NCBI GenBank assembly: GCA_040880585.1
Contig: JBBDID010000004.1
Span: 124,001-188,000 of the forward strand
Source of the DNA: Paracrocinitomix sp040880585
Lineage (GTDB): Bacteria; Bacteroidota; Bacteroidia; Flavobacteriales_D; Crocinitomicaceae
Direction of reading: 5' to 3'
Length of the DNA stretch: 64,000 nt
Below the pieces are notes generated by a model. The model searched no databases. It had not been told where the DNA came from and saw nothing but the letters and a program-made list of their open reading frames with translations. Both the position numbers and the translations under genes were made by a program. Positions 25,914-35,587 of the stretch are shown here, in pieces (position 1 is the stretch's first letter; every line of letters starts with the position of its first letter).

Positions 25914-26299
25914 ATATGAATGAATAAAGAAAGAGAAAGAAAGTGAAACTATAGCAAGAGTAAATCTTGGCTCTTTTCTCTTTCAGCGAGCTGCAAGGCG
26001 AGCAATCTTTCATCTTTATTCTTGAATCTAAAAAACGAAAACGCAATGAATATAGAACAAAGTGAAAAGTAAATCTTGAATCTTGGCTCTTGGCTCTTGG
26101 CTCTTGGCTCTTGGCTCTTGTCTCTTTTATCTTGAATCTTGGCTCTCGGCTCTTTCATCTTTCAGCGAGCCGCAAGGCGAGCGATCTTTGATCTTGGCTC
26201 TTGGCTCTTGAATCTTGGCTCTTGGCTCTTGGCTCTTGAATCTTTCAGCGAGCCCCAAGGCGAGCGGTCTTTCATCTTTACTCTTTAATCTAACCAATT
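25914..26299. repeat. Repeat-filled spacer between thiS and thiC
   Basis: 386 bp with no gene. It contains 7-bp tandem units CTCTTGG (about 26085-26125, and again 26196-26235), many ATCTTGAATCTTGG variants, and three spaced copies of TTTCAGCGAGC(C/T)(G/C)CAAGGCGAGC (25980, 26159, 26243). The inner part GCGAG...CAAGGCGAGC is a partial direct repeat. The units are tandem, with no unique spacers, so this is not a CRISPR array. Confidence 0.8.
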
Positions 26300-28201
26300 A
26301 TGAAAAAACAAATTAAAATCCCGAATGAAAAATCAAAAATTACCAGAGAGCCATTCCCGGCATCTGAAAAAATCTATGTAAAAGGAAAAATACATCCGGA
26401 TGTAAAGGTGGCCATGCGAGAAATAAAACTCACAGATTCACAAGCCATATTTACGGATGGAACGTTCAAAAAACCAACCAATGAACCGGTGGTGGTTTAC
26501 GATACTTCCGGTCCCTTTACAGATCCTTCTGTGGAAATTGACATTAAAAAAGGAATTCCGGCAATTCGTGAAAAATGGATCAAAGAAAGGGCTGATGTAG
26601 AAGAATTAAATGAAATATCTTCTGATTACGGAAAGAAACAGTTATACAATTCAGACCTGGATTATTTGCGTTTTGAGTATTTAAAGAAACCCCTCAGAGC
26701 AAAAGAAGGAAAGAACGTTTCACAAATGCATTACGCCAAAAAAGGCATCATTACTCCTGAAATGGAATATATTGCCATCCGAGAAAATCAAAAAATGGAA
26801 GAAGTGAGTGCAATTGCGACGCAACATCCCGGAAATTCATTTGGAGCAAATATTCCCAAAAAAATCACGCCAGAATTTGTACGAGATGAAGTAGCCGCAG
26901 GAAGAGCAATTATCCCCAACAATATCAACCATCCAGAAAGTGAACCCATGATCATTGGGAGAAATTTTTTGGTGAAAATCAATGCCAACATTGGTAATTC
27001 GGCCATTTCCTCATCTATTGAAGAAGAAGTGGAGAAAATGGTGTGGGGAATTCGTTGGGGAGCTGATACCATTATGGATCTTTCAACAGGAAAAAATATT
27101 CACGAAACCAGAGAATGGATCATTCGTAATTCTCCGGTTCCGGTAGGAACTGTTCCTATTTATCAGGCGCTTGAGAAAGTAAATGGAAAAGCAGAAGACC
27201 TTACCTGGGAACTTTTCAGAGATACCTTAATCGAACAAGCAGAGCAAGGGGTGGATTACTTCACCATACATGCCGGTGTTTTATTGAGATATGTGCCTAT
27301 GACCGCTAACCGTCTAACGGGGATCGTTTCCAGAGGCGGATCCATTATGGCAAAATGGTGTTTGGCGCATCATAAAGAAAGTTTCTTGTACACTCATTTT
27401 GAAGACATCTGTGAGATCATGAAGCAGTATGATGTAGCATTTTCTTTGGGAGATGGATTGCGTCCGGGATCAATTGCAGATGCCAATGACCGTGCGCAAT
27501 TTGCAGAACTGGAAACCCTGGGTGAACTGACAAAAATTGCCTGGAAGCATGATGTTCAGGTAATGATCGAAGGGCCGGGACATGTCCCCATGCACATGAT
27601 CAAAGAAAATATGGACAAGCAATTGGAAGAATGTTTTGAAGCTCCCTTTTATACATTGGGACCATTGACAACAGATATCGCTCCGGGATATGATCACATT
27701 ACTTCGGCAATTGGCGCTGCACAGATTGGTTGGTATGGAACCGCCATGTTATGTTATGTGACGCCAAAAGAACATTTGGGATTGCCAAATCGGGATGATG
27801 TAAAAGAAGGTGTGATTACCTATAAGTTGGCAGCACACGCAGCTGACTTAGCCAAAGGTCACCCGGGATCGCAGCACAGGGATGACGCCATGAGTAAAGC
27901 ACGCTTTGAATTCAGATGGGAAGATCAATTTAACCTTTCATTGGATCCCGAACGGGCCAAATCGTTTCATGATGAAACCCTTCCTAGTGATAATGCAAAA
28001 GTAGCTCACTTCTGTTCTATGTGTGGTCCGCATTTCTGCTCTATGAAAATTACACAGGATGTTCGTGACTATGCAAAAGAACATGGGTTAGAAGATCAGG
28101 AAGCCATTGAAAAAGGAATGGGTGAAATGGCAGAAACCTTTAAAAATAAAGGAAGTGAAGTATATCTTGAACCCGAAAAAACGACATCTACAGAATCCTA
28201 A
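26300..28201 (+). CDS. thiC: ThiC, HMP-phosphate synthase
   Basis: Radical SAM enzyme that converts aminoimidazole ribotide to hydroxymethylpyrimidine phosphate. 633 aa, full length. The C-terminal cluster motif CSMCGPHFC is present (about residues 574-582); earlier conserved blocks include RGGSIMAKWCLAHHKE, EGPGHVPMHMI and CYVTPKEHLGLP. Second gene of the thi operon. Confidence 0.98.
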   Translation: MKKQIKIPNEKSKITREPFPASEKIYVKGKIHPDVKVAMREIKLTDSQAIFTDGTFKKPTNEPVVVYDTSGPFTDPSVEIDIKKGIPAIREKWIKERADVEELNEISSDYGKKQLYNSDLDYLRFEYLKKPLRAKEGKNVSQMHYAKKGIITPEMEYIAIRENQKMEEVSAIATQHPGNSFGANIPKKITPEFVRDEVAAGRAIIPNNINHPESEPMIIGRNFLVKINANIGNSAISSSIEEEVEKMVWGIRWGADTIMDLSTGKNIHETREWIIRNSPVPVGTVPIYQALEKVNGKAEDLTWELFRDTLIEQAEQGVDYFTIHAGVLLRYVPMTANRLTGIVSRGGSIMAKWCLAHHKESFLYTHFEDICEIMKQYDVAFSLGDGLRPGSIADANDRAQFAELETLGELTKIAWKHDVQVMIEGPGHVPMHMIKENMDKQLEECFEAPFYTLGPLTTDIAPGYDHITSAIGAAQIGWYGTAMLCYVTPKEHLGLPNRDDVKEGVITYKLAAHAADLAKGHPGSQHRDDAMSKARFEFRWEDQFNLSLDPERAKSFHDETLPSDNAKVAHFCSMCGPHFCSMKITQDVRDYAKEHGLEDQEAIEKGMGEMAETFKNKGSEVYLEPEKTTSTES

Positions 28202-28220
28202 ATCGTCTTTGTGAAAAAAT

Positions 28221-28808
28221 ATGATCCGAGCGCTGTTCACATATCCCACAGAAGTACCCTATGAAGTGAACTTGATAAGTAATTTTATAGATGATTGGGA
28301 CTATCTACACCTGAGAAAACCTGACTTTTCAATGGAAGAATTGATCAATTTTATTGAGATCTTGCCAAAAAAGGTACATCAAAAAATCATCCTCCATGAT
28401 CACTATCATTTGGTGTCAGAGCTAGGTTTAGGAGGGATGAATATAAACTCAAGAAACAAACAACAATTTTCAGTAAATAATAAACACCTTACTGTAAATG
28501 GAAAATCTCCGGGAGTGATGAGTTATTCAGCCCATAAATTTGAAGAAATTAATGCGTTGGATTTTGATCCGAATTATGTGCTCATGAGCCCCATTTTTGA
28601 TAGTATTTCAAAAGAAGGGTATGCCTCCGGTTTTGAGCATAAAGATCGATTAAAAACAGAAATTAAAAAAACACCTTATCCAATTGTTGCACTTGGAGGG
28701 GTAGATGATGAGAAAATTGAAACAGTGAAACAACTTGGATTTGCAGGATACGCCATGCTGGGAAACGTCTGGAACAAACATTTAAAATCAGCCCCCTGGG
28801 AGCAATGA
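28221..28808 (+). CDS. ThiE/TenI-family protein
   Basis: 195-aa TIM-barrel protein of the thiamine phosphate synthase/TenI family. Seen: HLRKPDFS near residue 30, KIILHDHYHLVSELGLGGMN, SYSAHKFEEI, MSPIFDSISKEGY and ALGGVDD. It lacks the fuller diphosphate-binding set of a canonical ThiE, which is encoded two genes downstream, so a TenI-like (thiazole tautomerase) or modified role is likely (inference). Its stop overlaps the thiD start by 4 bp. Confidence 0.8.
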   Translation: MIRALFTYPTEVPYEVNLISNFIDDWDYLHLRKPDFSMEELINFIEILPKKVHQKIILHDHYHLVSELGLGGMNINSRNKQQFSVNNKHLTVNGKSPGVMSYSAHKFEEINALDFDPNYVLMSPIFDSISKEGYASGFEHKDRLKTEIKKTPYPIVALGGVDDEKIETVKQLGFAGYAMLGNVWNKHLKSAPWEQ

Positions 28809-29548
28809 GCAATAAACGACCTTATATATTGACCATAGCGGGGTTTGATCCTTCAGCCGGTGCGGGAATATTGGCCGATTTGAAAACTTTTGAGCAGAAC
28901 AAATGTATGGGGATGGCAGTTCAAACTGCCAACACTATCCAAACAGAAGATACTTTTCATTCGGTGAATTGGGTGAATGAACAACTAATCATGGAGCAAT
29001 TGACCGCATTGACAAACCGCTATGAGTTTGAATATGTCAAAATTGGATTGGTTCAAGGCGCCAAGCAACTGAGCGATATAATTAAACATCCCGGATTAAA
29101 AAAAGCAAAGCTGATTTGGGATCCCGTTTTAAAGTCAAGTTCGGGCTTTGATTTTGAACAAGATGTAGCCTCGCTCAGCGAATTATTTAAGCACCTTTAT
29201 TTAATTACGCCAAATACAGATGAGGTAAAAGAGTTACTCCATGAGCAGGATGAAATTAAAGCCGCCAAAAAACTGGCAGAGGAGGTAAAGGTATTGCTGA
29301 AGGGTGGACACCGTGAAAAACAAAAAGGAAAAGATCTCCTTTTTGATGCTGCATCCATTAGAGCATATAATCCAAAACCGGGGAATTACACCCCTAAACA
29401 TGGGAGTGGATGTGTATTTTCTTCTGCAATTGCCGCCAATTTAGCCAAAGGATACACCTTGCACAAATCTATTTTGAGAGCGAAACGATATGTTGAACGC
29501 TATTTAGTTTCAAATTCCGGATTATTAGGACATCACCACAACGCATGA
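28805..29548 (+). CDS. thiD: ThiD, HMP/HMP-phosphate kinase
   Basis: Phosphorylates hydroxymethylpyrimidine twice for thiamine synthesis. 247 aa, ribokinase-like fold with IAGFDPSAGAGILADLKTF (about 12-30), WDPVLKSSSG and the anion-hole/catalytic motif HGSGCVFSSAIAANLA. Overlaps both neighbours by 4 bp (ATGA), so it is tightly coupled in the operon. Confidence 0.95.
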   Translation: MSNKRPYILTIAGFDPSAGAGILADLKTFEQNKCMGMAVQTANTIQTEDTFHSVNWVNEQLIMEQLTALTNRYEFEYVKIGLVQGAKQLSDIIKHPGLKKAKLIWDPVLKSSSGFDFEQDVASLSELFKHLYLITPNTDEVKELLHEQDEIKAAKKLAEEVKVLLKGGHREKQKGKDLLFDAASIRAYNPKPGNYTPKHGSGCVFSSAIAANLAKGYTLHKSILRAKRYVERYLVSNSGLLGHHHNA

Positions 29549-30222
29549 AAAAAATAGCCCAATTGCACTATATCACCAACGGCCAAACTGAAGAAGAAAT
29601 TCTTCAGGAAGTGCAAGATGTGGTGGATGCTGGAATTGATTGGATTCAGTTGCGCATCAAAAATGCTGATATTCCCTTTTTAGAGATCGCAAAAAAAGCG
29701 AGGGAAATTTGTCGGAATAGTACCTTGATTATTAATGATAAGGTTGATGTCGCTAAAGCTGTTAATGCAGATGGTGTGCATCTTGGAAAAGAGGATATGC
29801 CGGTTGATAAAGCTCGTGAAATACTGGGAGATGATAAAATTATTGGCGGTACGGCCAATGACCTGGCAGATTGTTTGAATTTACAACTGAAAGGAGCAGA
29901 TTACATAGGTTTAGGACCCTATCGATTTACTAAAACAAAAAAGAAATTGAGTGCTGTATTAGGTCTGGAAGGATACCAAAAAATTGTCCCCTGTGAAGAA
30001 AAATATGGGTCGCAATTGAACAGTATAACCCTTCCGGTTTTAGCCATTGGCGGAATCCAATTAGAAGATATTGAAAAGCTAATGAACAATACCTGCCTGC
30101 ACGGAATTGCAGTTTCAGGACTGATTTACAATGCGGATAGTAAGAAAGATATGGCTCGAGATATTTTAAAAAAGTTGGCTACTAACCAAAGTGAAACTGA
30201 AATGCAGATAGAGCAGGCGTAG
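29545..30222 (+). CDS. thiE: ThiE, thiamine phosphate synthase
   Basis: Joins HMP-PP and thiazole phosphate to thiamine phosphate. 225 aa, with the canonical set: LHYITNG, WIQLRIKN, LIINDKVDVAKAVNADGVHLGKEDMP, IGGTAND, DYIGLGPYRFTKTKK and AIGGI. The middle has a family-typical insertion after the TKTKK loop. Confidence 0.93.
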   Translation: MKKIAQLHYITNGQTEEEILQEVQDVVDAGIDWIQLRIKNADIPFLEIAKKAREICRNSTLIINDKVDVAKAVNADGVHLGKEDMPVDKAREILGDDKIIGGTANDLADCLNLQLKGADYIGLGPYRFTKTKKKLSAVLGLEGYQKIVPCEEKYGSQLNSITLPVLAIGGIQLEDIEKLMNNTCLHGIAVSGLIYNADSKKDMARDILKKLATNQSETEMQIEQA

Positions 30223-30439
30223 GTTGAGGGCTGTTAGAGTCGGAAATCGAGCGTAGCCGATTCGGAAGTCGACCGCGTGCGCTAAAGCTTTAGCGGTGGC
30301 GCAGCGTAGCCGAGATTGCAGCCGAGATTATAGCCGATTCGGAAGTCGAGCCGGAAGTCGAGCGTAGCCGAGACTGGAGCCGAAGGTATTTCGAGTTCCT
30401 GGTCAGGTTGGAAAAAGGTGATAACAAAAAAAGTAAAAA
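30223..30439. repeat. GCGTAGCCGA / AGTCGA repeat cluster between thiE and thiG
   Basis: 217 bp with no gene. At least seven overlapping units of GAGCGTAGCCGA, GATTCGGAAGTCGA and GAGATT(G/A)(C/T)AGCC (about 30240-30390) and a perfect palindrome CGCTAAAGCTTTAGCG (30278-30293). It is the same family as the sequence inside the riboswitch P3 arm. Confidence 0.8.
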
Positions 30440-31210
30440 ATGAAACTAAAAATAGCAGATAAAGAATTTAATTCGCGATTGTTCACCGGAACAGGAAAGT
30501 TCAAATCTTCAAAAGAGATGGAAGAAGCCTTGTTAGCTTCAGGATCAGAACTGGTGACTATGGCGTTGAAGCGCGTGAACGTGGACGATAAAGAGGATGA
30601 TATCTTAAGTCATCTTAATCACCAACAATTCAATTGGCTGCCAAATACCTCAGGTGTCAGAAATGCAAAAGAAGCCGTTTTTGCAGCACAACTGGCAAGA
30701 GAAGCCTTAGAAACAAACTGGATTAAGTTAGAAATTCATCCGGATCCAAAGTATCTGATGCCTGATCCAATAGAAACATTGAAAGCAGCTGAAGAGTTAG
30801 TGAAAGAAGGATTCATAGTCTTGCCTTACATTCATGCAGACCCGGTTTTGTGCAAGCGATTAGAAGAAGTGGGGACGCACGCCGTTATGCCGTTGGGTTC
30901 ACCCATTGGAAGTAATAAGGGATTGCGTACAGACGATTTTTTAAAAATTATTGTAGAGCAATCCAACGTTCCGGTTGTTGTTGATGCCGGAATAGGAGCT
31001 CCTTCACATGCAGCTTATGCCATGGAGTTAGGGGCAGATGCCGTTTTAGTGAACACAGCAATTGCCGTTTCAGAAAACCCGGTAGCTATGGCAAAAGCAT
31101 TTAAAATGGCTGTTGAAGCAGGTAGAATGGCCTATGAAGCCAAATTGGGGCAAGAATCTGCAAAAGCTGAAGCAAGCAGTCCGTTGACGTCATTTTTAAA
31201 TGAAGATTAA
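30440..31210 (+). CDS. thiG: ThiG, thiazole synthase
   Basis: Forms the thiazole ring from deoxyxylulose phosphate, dehydroglycine and ThiS thiocarboxylate. 256 aa TIM barrel: LFTGTGKFKSS, MALKRVN, WIKLEIHPDPKYLMPD with the Schiff-base lysine, GSPIGSNKGL and VDAGIGAPSHAAYAMELGAD. Works with ThiH, which follows by 6 bp. Confidence 0.96.
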   Translation: MKLKIADKEFNSRLFTGTGKFKSSKEMEEALLASGSELVTMALKRVNVDDKEDDILSHLNHQQFNWLPNTSGVRNAKEAVFAAQLAREALETNWIKLEIHPDPKYLMPDPIETLKAAEELVKEGFIVLPYIHADPVLCKRLEEVGTHAVMPLGSPIGSNKGLRTDDFLKIIVEQSNVPVVVDAGIGAPSHAAYAMELGADAVLVNTAIAVSENPVAMAKAFKMAVEAGRMAYEAKLGQESAKAEASSPLTSFLNED

Positions 31211-31216
31211 GGGAGC

Positions 31217-32329
31217 ATGAGGTTTACGGAGAAGATTAAAGAATATAAGTGGGAGCAGATCCAAGAAGATATTTATCGCAAAACAGCGGCAGATGTAGAA
31301 CATGCTTTGTGCAAAAGAGAAGTCAATTTGGAAGATTTCAAAGCACTCATTTCACCGGCGGCAGAACCCTATTTAGAGCAAATGGCACAAAAGAGCCATC
31401 AATTGACCTTACAGCGATTTGGGAAAACCATCCAAATGTATGCGCCACTTTATCTTTCCAATGAATGTCAAAATATATGTACTTATTGTGGCTTTAGTCT
31501 GGATGTGAAAATAGAACGAAAAACTTTGAATGAGCAGGAGATTCTGGACGAGATAAAAGTATTAAAATCCTACGGATACGACCATGTGCTAATCGTTACC
31601 GGAGAAGCAAATAAAACAGTAGGGATGGATTATTTTAAACGCATGATCCCTTTAATTAAATCTCATTTTTCGCATATCGCAATGGAGGTACAGCCCCTTG
31701 ATCAGGAAGATTATCAAACCTTAATTCAACTTGGAGTAAATACCGTACTTGTTTATCAGGAGACCTACAATGAAAACAATTACAAAAAACACCATCCTAA
31801 AGGAAAAAAGTCCAATTTTAATTATCGATTAGATACCCATGACCGTCTTGGAAGTGCAGGAATCCACAAAATGGGAGTGGGAGTGCTCATTGGTTTAGAA
31901 GATTGGAGAACCGATTCCTTTTTTGCAGCTGCTCATTTAGATTTTTTGGAAAAAAAGTACTGGAAAACCAACTATTCCGTTTCTTTTCCAAGATTACGTC
32001 CTTGTGCCGGAGGGGTAGAGCTGAAGTCTGTTATGACAGATAAACAACTCGTGCAACTGATCTGTGCTTACCGAATCTTTAACCAGGAGGTGGAACTATC
32101 TATGTCTACACGGGAATCTGAGCAATTTAGAAACCATGTGATTAAGTTAGGCATCACCTCCATCAGTGCCGATTCAAAAACAGATCCGGGTGGATATTCA
32201 AATCCGAAAGTTAATTTAGAGCAATTTGAAATCCATGATAAAAGAACAACCTCTCAGTTTGCAAAAGCAATCATCAATCAAGGATATGAACCTGTATTTA
32301 AAGGATGGGACAAAAGTCTACAGCAGTGA
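31217..32329 (+). CDS. thiH: ThiH, 2-iminoacetate synthase (radical SAM)
   Basis: Cleaves tyrosine to dehydroglycine for the thiazole ring. 370 aa. The cluster motif is CQNICTYCGF (CxxxCxxC, about residues 86-93), followed by LIVTGEA and the C-terminal biotin/thiamine-synthesis domain with LRPCAGG and STRES. It is the last gene of the operon; no thiF follows, and the next gene is convergent atpG. Confidence 0.95.
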   Translation: MRFTEKIKEYKWEQIQEDIYRKTAADVEHALCKREVNLEDFKALISPAAEPYLEQMAQKSHQLTLQRFGKTIQMYAPLYLSNECQNICTYCGFSLDVKIERKTLNEQEILDEIKVLKSYGYDHVLIVTGEANKTVGMDYFKRMIPLIKSHFSHIAMEVQPLDQEDYQTLIQLGVNTVLVYQETYNENNYKKHHPKGKKSNFNYRLDTHDRLGSAGIHKMGVGVLIGLEDWRTDSFFAAAHLDFLEKKYWKTNYSVSFPRLRPCAGGVELKSVMTDKQLVQLICAYRIFNQEVELSMSTRESEQFRNHVIKLGITSISADSKTDPGGYSNPKVNLEQFEIHDKRTTSQFAKAIINQGYEPVFKGWDKSLQQ

Positions 32330-32422
32330 AACTAAATAACTGAAATTTTTTAGATTCAGTAAAAAATCAATGCACTCCTAATTTCTGCACTAATTTTATC
32401 TTAATTTTTAACGCTTATTCTA

Positions 32423-33304
32423 TTAGCCGTTGAGGGCTTCTGCTCCACCAACAATTTCAAGAATTTCATTGGTAATCGCAGCTTGCCGTGCTTTGTTGTA
32501 CTCCAGTTTTAATGCTTTGTTCAATTCTGAAGCATTATCTGTTGCTTTGTGCATAGCGGTCATCCGGGCACCATGTTCTCCCGCAATTGAATCTAGTAAG
32601 GCAGAATAAAGTTGGATTTTTAGCGATTTTGGGATCAATTCTGTAACGATCTCTTCTTTTGAGGGCTCAAAAATATAATCCAGTGATATTTTTTTATTCT
32701 CATCTAACTCAGGCTCCTGAACCGGTAAGAATTGCTCAACGGTAGGAATCTGTGTAGCGACATTTTTAAAGTGGTTATACACCAACACAACTTTGTCAAT
32801 ATAGCCATCCGTGAAGGCTTTCATGATTTTTTCAGCCACCGGAGCTACATTTTCAAAAGTCAGATCATTCCAAAGTTGATCCGTATTTTTTGGTAAATAA
32901 CTGCCTTTAATATTATACTGAGAACGCTTAAATGCATCTGTTGCTTTTTTTCCAATAGAGAGGATAGAAACATTTTTATCAGGATAATCTTCTTTTGCTA
33001 TTTTCAATGTTTTTTTGATCACATTGTTGTTGAAAGCACCACAAAGTCCTCTGTTTGATGTTACACATACCAACAAGACGTTTTTTACTTCTCTGTCTGA
33101 GGCGAATTTGTTTTCAGACAAGTCCAAAGAAGCGGATAAACCGGCAAGGATTTCATGCAATTTGTTTGCATAAGGCCTCATCCAGGTTACTGCATCCTGT
33201 GCTCTTTTCAATTTGGCAGCAGAAACCATTTTCATAGCAGAAGTAATCTGCATGGTTGAATCCACCGAACTGATTCTGTTACGTATTTCTTTTAAATTTG
33301 CCAT
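32423..33304 (-). CDS. atpG: ATP synthase F1 gamma subunit
   Basis: Central stalk subunit, 293 aa. N-terminal NLKEIRNRISSVDSTMQITSAMKMVSAAKL and C-terminal RQAAITNEILEIVGGAEAL are the conserved paired helices, and LVCVTSNRGLCGAFN is the Rossmann-like core start. Last gene of the main atp operon; convergent with thiH. Confidence 0.97.
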   Translation of the reverse strand: MANLKEIRNRISSVDSTMQITSAMKMVSAAKLKRAQDAVTWMRPYANKLHEILAGLSASLDLSENKFASDREVKNVLLVCVTSNRGLCGAFNNNVIKKTLKIAKEDYPDKNVSILSIGKKATDAFKRSQYNIKGSYLPKNTDQLWNDLTFENVAPVAEKIMKAFTDGYIDKVVLVYNHFKNVATQIPTVEQFLPVQEPELDENKKISLDYIFEPSKEEIVTELIPKSLKIQLYSALLDSIAGEHGARMTAMHKATDNASELNKALKLEYNKARQAAITNEILEIVGGAEALNG

Positions 33305-33379
33305 AGCTCTCTGGATGAAAGGTCAGGAGTATATCACTAAAAAGCTACTTCCTCCGTTTCTTTACTCTTCTTCTATCTG

Positions 33380-34954
33380 TTAATATTTCTCAGCCAACTC
33401 AGTTGCTACTTTGTCTAGTACATCCGTTATCTCGTCTGTGTATTTTCCATTAGCCAACTGATTCATCACCTCTTTGTGTTTGGCGTTTAGAAAATCAATG
33501 TATTCTTTTTCAAACTCTTTTATTTTATTGATCGGAACGCTTGTCAATAATCCTTTTGTTCCGGCATAAATAATAGCGATCTGATTTTCTACTCTGTATG
33601 GATCTCCTTCTCTTTGTTTAAGGATTTCCACGTTCCTAGCTCCTTTATCTAACACCCCTTTTGTGGCGGCATCCAAATCAGAACCAAACTTGGCAAAAGC
33701 TTCCAATTCACGATATTGTGCCTGATCTAGCTTCAAGGTTCCGGAAACTTTTTTCATGGATTTAATCTGAGCAGCACCTCCTACACGCGATACGGAAATA
33801 CCCACGTTAATTGCAGGACGTACACCAGCGTTAAACAAGTTGGATTCAAGGAATATCTGCCCGTCGGTAATAGAAATTACGTTAGTTGGGATATAAGCCG
33901 AAACGTCACCCGCTTGTGTTTCAATGATAGGAAGAGCTGTTAATGAACCTCCGCCTTTAACTTTTCCTTTTAATGAATCAGGTAAATCGTTCATTTCAGA
34001 AGCAATTTTGTCATCTGCAATTACTTTTGCAGCCCGCTCTAATAATCTGGAGTGTAAGTAGAATACATCACCGGGGTAAGCCTCACGTCCCGGAGGTCTT
34101 CTTAACAATAATGACACCTCACGGTAAGCCACCGCTTGTTTTGACAAATCATCAAATACAATCAGTGCCGGACGTCCTGTGTCACGAAAATACTCTCCAA
34201 TTGCTGCTCCGGCAAAAGGTGCATAAAACTGCATAGGAGCAGCGTCAGAAGCATTTGAAGCCACAATAACAGTATATGCCATAGCGCCTGCAGCTTCTAA
34301 TTTAGCTACCAATCCGGCAACTGTTGAAGCTTTTTGACCGATTGCTACATAAATACAAAAAACCGGCTCTCCTTTATCGTAAAATTCTTTTTGGTTGATA
34401 ATGGTATCAATCGCTACTGTAGTTTTTCCCGTTTGACGGTCACCAATGATTAACTCTCGTTGTCCTCTTCCAATCGGAATCATAGAATCAATCGACTTAA
34501 TTCCGGTTTGCAGGGGTTCATTTACCGGCTGACGAAAGATCACACCCGGTGCTTTTCTCTCTAGCGGCATATCGATTGTCTCTCCCTGAACTTCACCTTT
34601 CCCATCAATTGGAATCCCCATGGTATCAACCACACGACCAACGATCCCTTCACCTACTTTCAAAGAAGCAATCAGTTTCAATCTTCTTACAGTATCTCCT
34701 TCTTTAATTTTATCAGATTTACCCAACAATACAGCCCCTACGTTATCTTCTTCAAGGTTCAAAACGATCCCTCTCAGTCCGTTTTCAAATTCAATCATTT
34801 CACCGTATTGAACACTGGATAATCCATAAATACGTGCAATACCATCTCCCACCTGGAGGATCGTACCCACTTCTTCTAATTCAGCTTCAGATTTGATTCC
34901 TGAAAGTTGCTCTCTCAATATTGCAGAAACTTCTGCCGGTTTAATATCTGCCAT
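33380..34954 (-). CDS. atpA: ATP synthase F1 alpha subunit
   Basis: Non-catalytic nucleotide-binding subunit, 524 aa. Walker A GDRQTGKTT (about residue 170), the alpha-type signature PAINVGISVSRVGG and the DELSD-like equivalent region are present. It follows atpH with an 84-bp gap that contains no gene. Confidence 0.98.
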   Translation of the reverse strand: MADIKPAEVSAILREQLSGIKSEAELEEVGTILQVGDGIARIYGLSSVQYGEMIEFENGLRGIVLNLEEDNVGAVLLGKSDKIKEGDTVRRLKLIASLKVGEGIVGRVVDTMGIPIDGKGEVQGETIDMPLERKAPGVIFRQPVNEPLQTGIKSIDSMIPIGRGQRELIIGDRQTGKTTVAIDTIINQKEFYDKGEPVFCIYVAIGQKASTVAGLVAKLEAAGAMAYTVIVASNASDAAPMQFYAPFAGAAIGEYFRDTGRPALIVFDDLSKQAVAYREVSLLLRRPPGREAYPGDVFYLHSRLLERAAKVIADDKIASEMNDLPDSLKGKVKGGGSLTALPIIETQAGDVSAYIPTNVISITDGQIFLESNLFNAGVRPAINVGISVSRVGGAAQIKSMKKVSGTLKLDQAQYRELEAFAKFGSDLDAATKGVLDKGARNVEILKQREGDPYRVENQIAIIYAGTKGLLTSVPINKIKEFEKEYIDFLNAKHKEVMNQLANGKYTDEITDVLDKVATELAEKY

Positions 34955-35038
34955 TTCATTTAAATTTTAAGCTGCGCGAAGCAGTATATTGTAGGATATA
35001 AAATCAAAAAAGTCGATTTCATTATCCATTCACTTTAT

Positions 35039-35578
35039 TTAGTTTAATAAAATATTTTTCAAATTAGCCAATTGCGTTTTGATGGATGCATCAATTTGTT
35101 TGTCTTCTACCATCACTACAAAGCCTCCTAATAGTTCAGGATTTGTAGATTCATAAATTTCAATGGTTCCTTCAAAATGTTTTTTGATCTTTTCTGTAAT
35201 GAGTTTTATCGTGTTATCTTCTAGCGGTTGAACCGACTCAACAAACACATCCAAAATTCCTTTCTGTTTCTTAAGTTGTTCAATATATCCCAACGAAATC
35301 TCTTCTAGCATTCCTTCCCGCTTATTCTTAATTAAGAGTTTCATGAATTCCAGGCTCATCTTTTCTATATTGCCTTGAAAGATCGCATCAAACACTTTTA
35401 ACTTTTTTCTGCTCTGAATAATCGGTGATGTTAAAAAGGCAGTAAAGTCTCTGTTACTATCGCACAAACTCTGAAGCATCAACATATCTGTATTAATCTT
35501 CTCTTCCAGCTTTTGTTCCAGAGCCAGATCTAAAAGAGACTTTGCATATCGTTTTGCTACCTTACCAATTGCTGCCAT
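35039..35578 (-). CDS. atpH: ATP synthase F1 delta subunit
   Basis: Peripheral-stalk connector, 179 aa. N-terminal helical domain (VAKRYAKSLLDLALEQ) and C-terminal PELLGGFVVMVEDKQIDASIKTQLANL are family hallmarks. 9 bp after atpF. Confidence 0.94.
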   Translation of the reverse strand: MAAIGKVAKRYAKSLLDLALEQKLEEKINTDMLMLQSLCDSNRDFTAFLTSPIIQSRKKLKVFDAIFQGNIEKMSLEFMKLLIKNKREGMLEEISLGYIEQLKKQKGILDVFVESVQPLEDNTIKLITEKIKKHFEGTIEIYESTNPELLGGFVVMVEDKQIDASIKTQLANLKNILLN

Positions 35579-35587
35579 TATCGTGTA

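Noticed and set aside
26081..26250. Regular repeats between thiS and thiC as a possible CRISPR array
   Set aside because: The units are 7-bp tandem repeats without unique spacers of constant length, and no cas genes are near.
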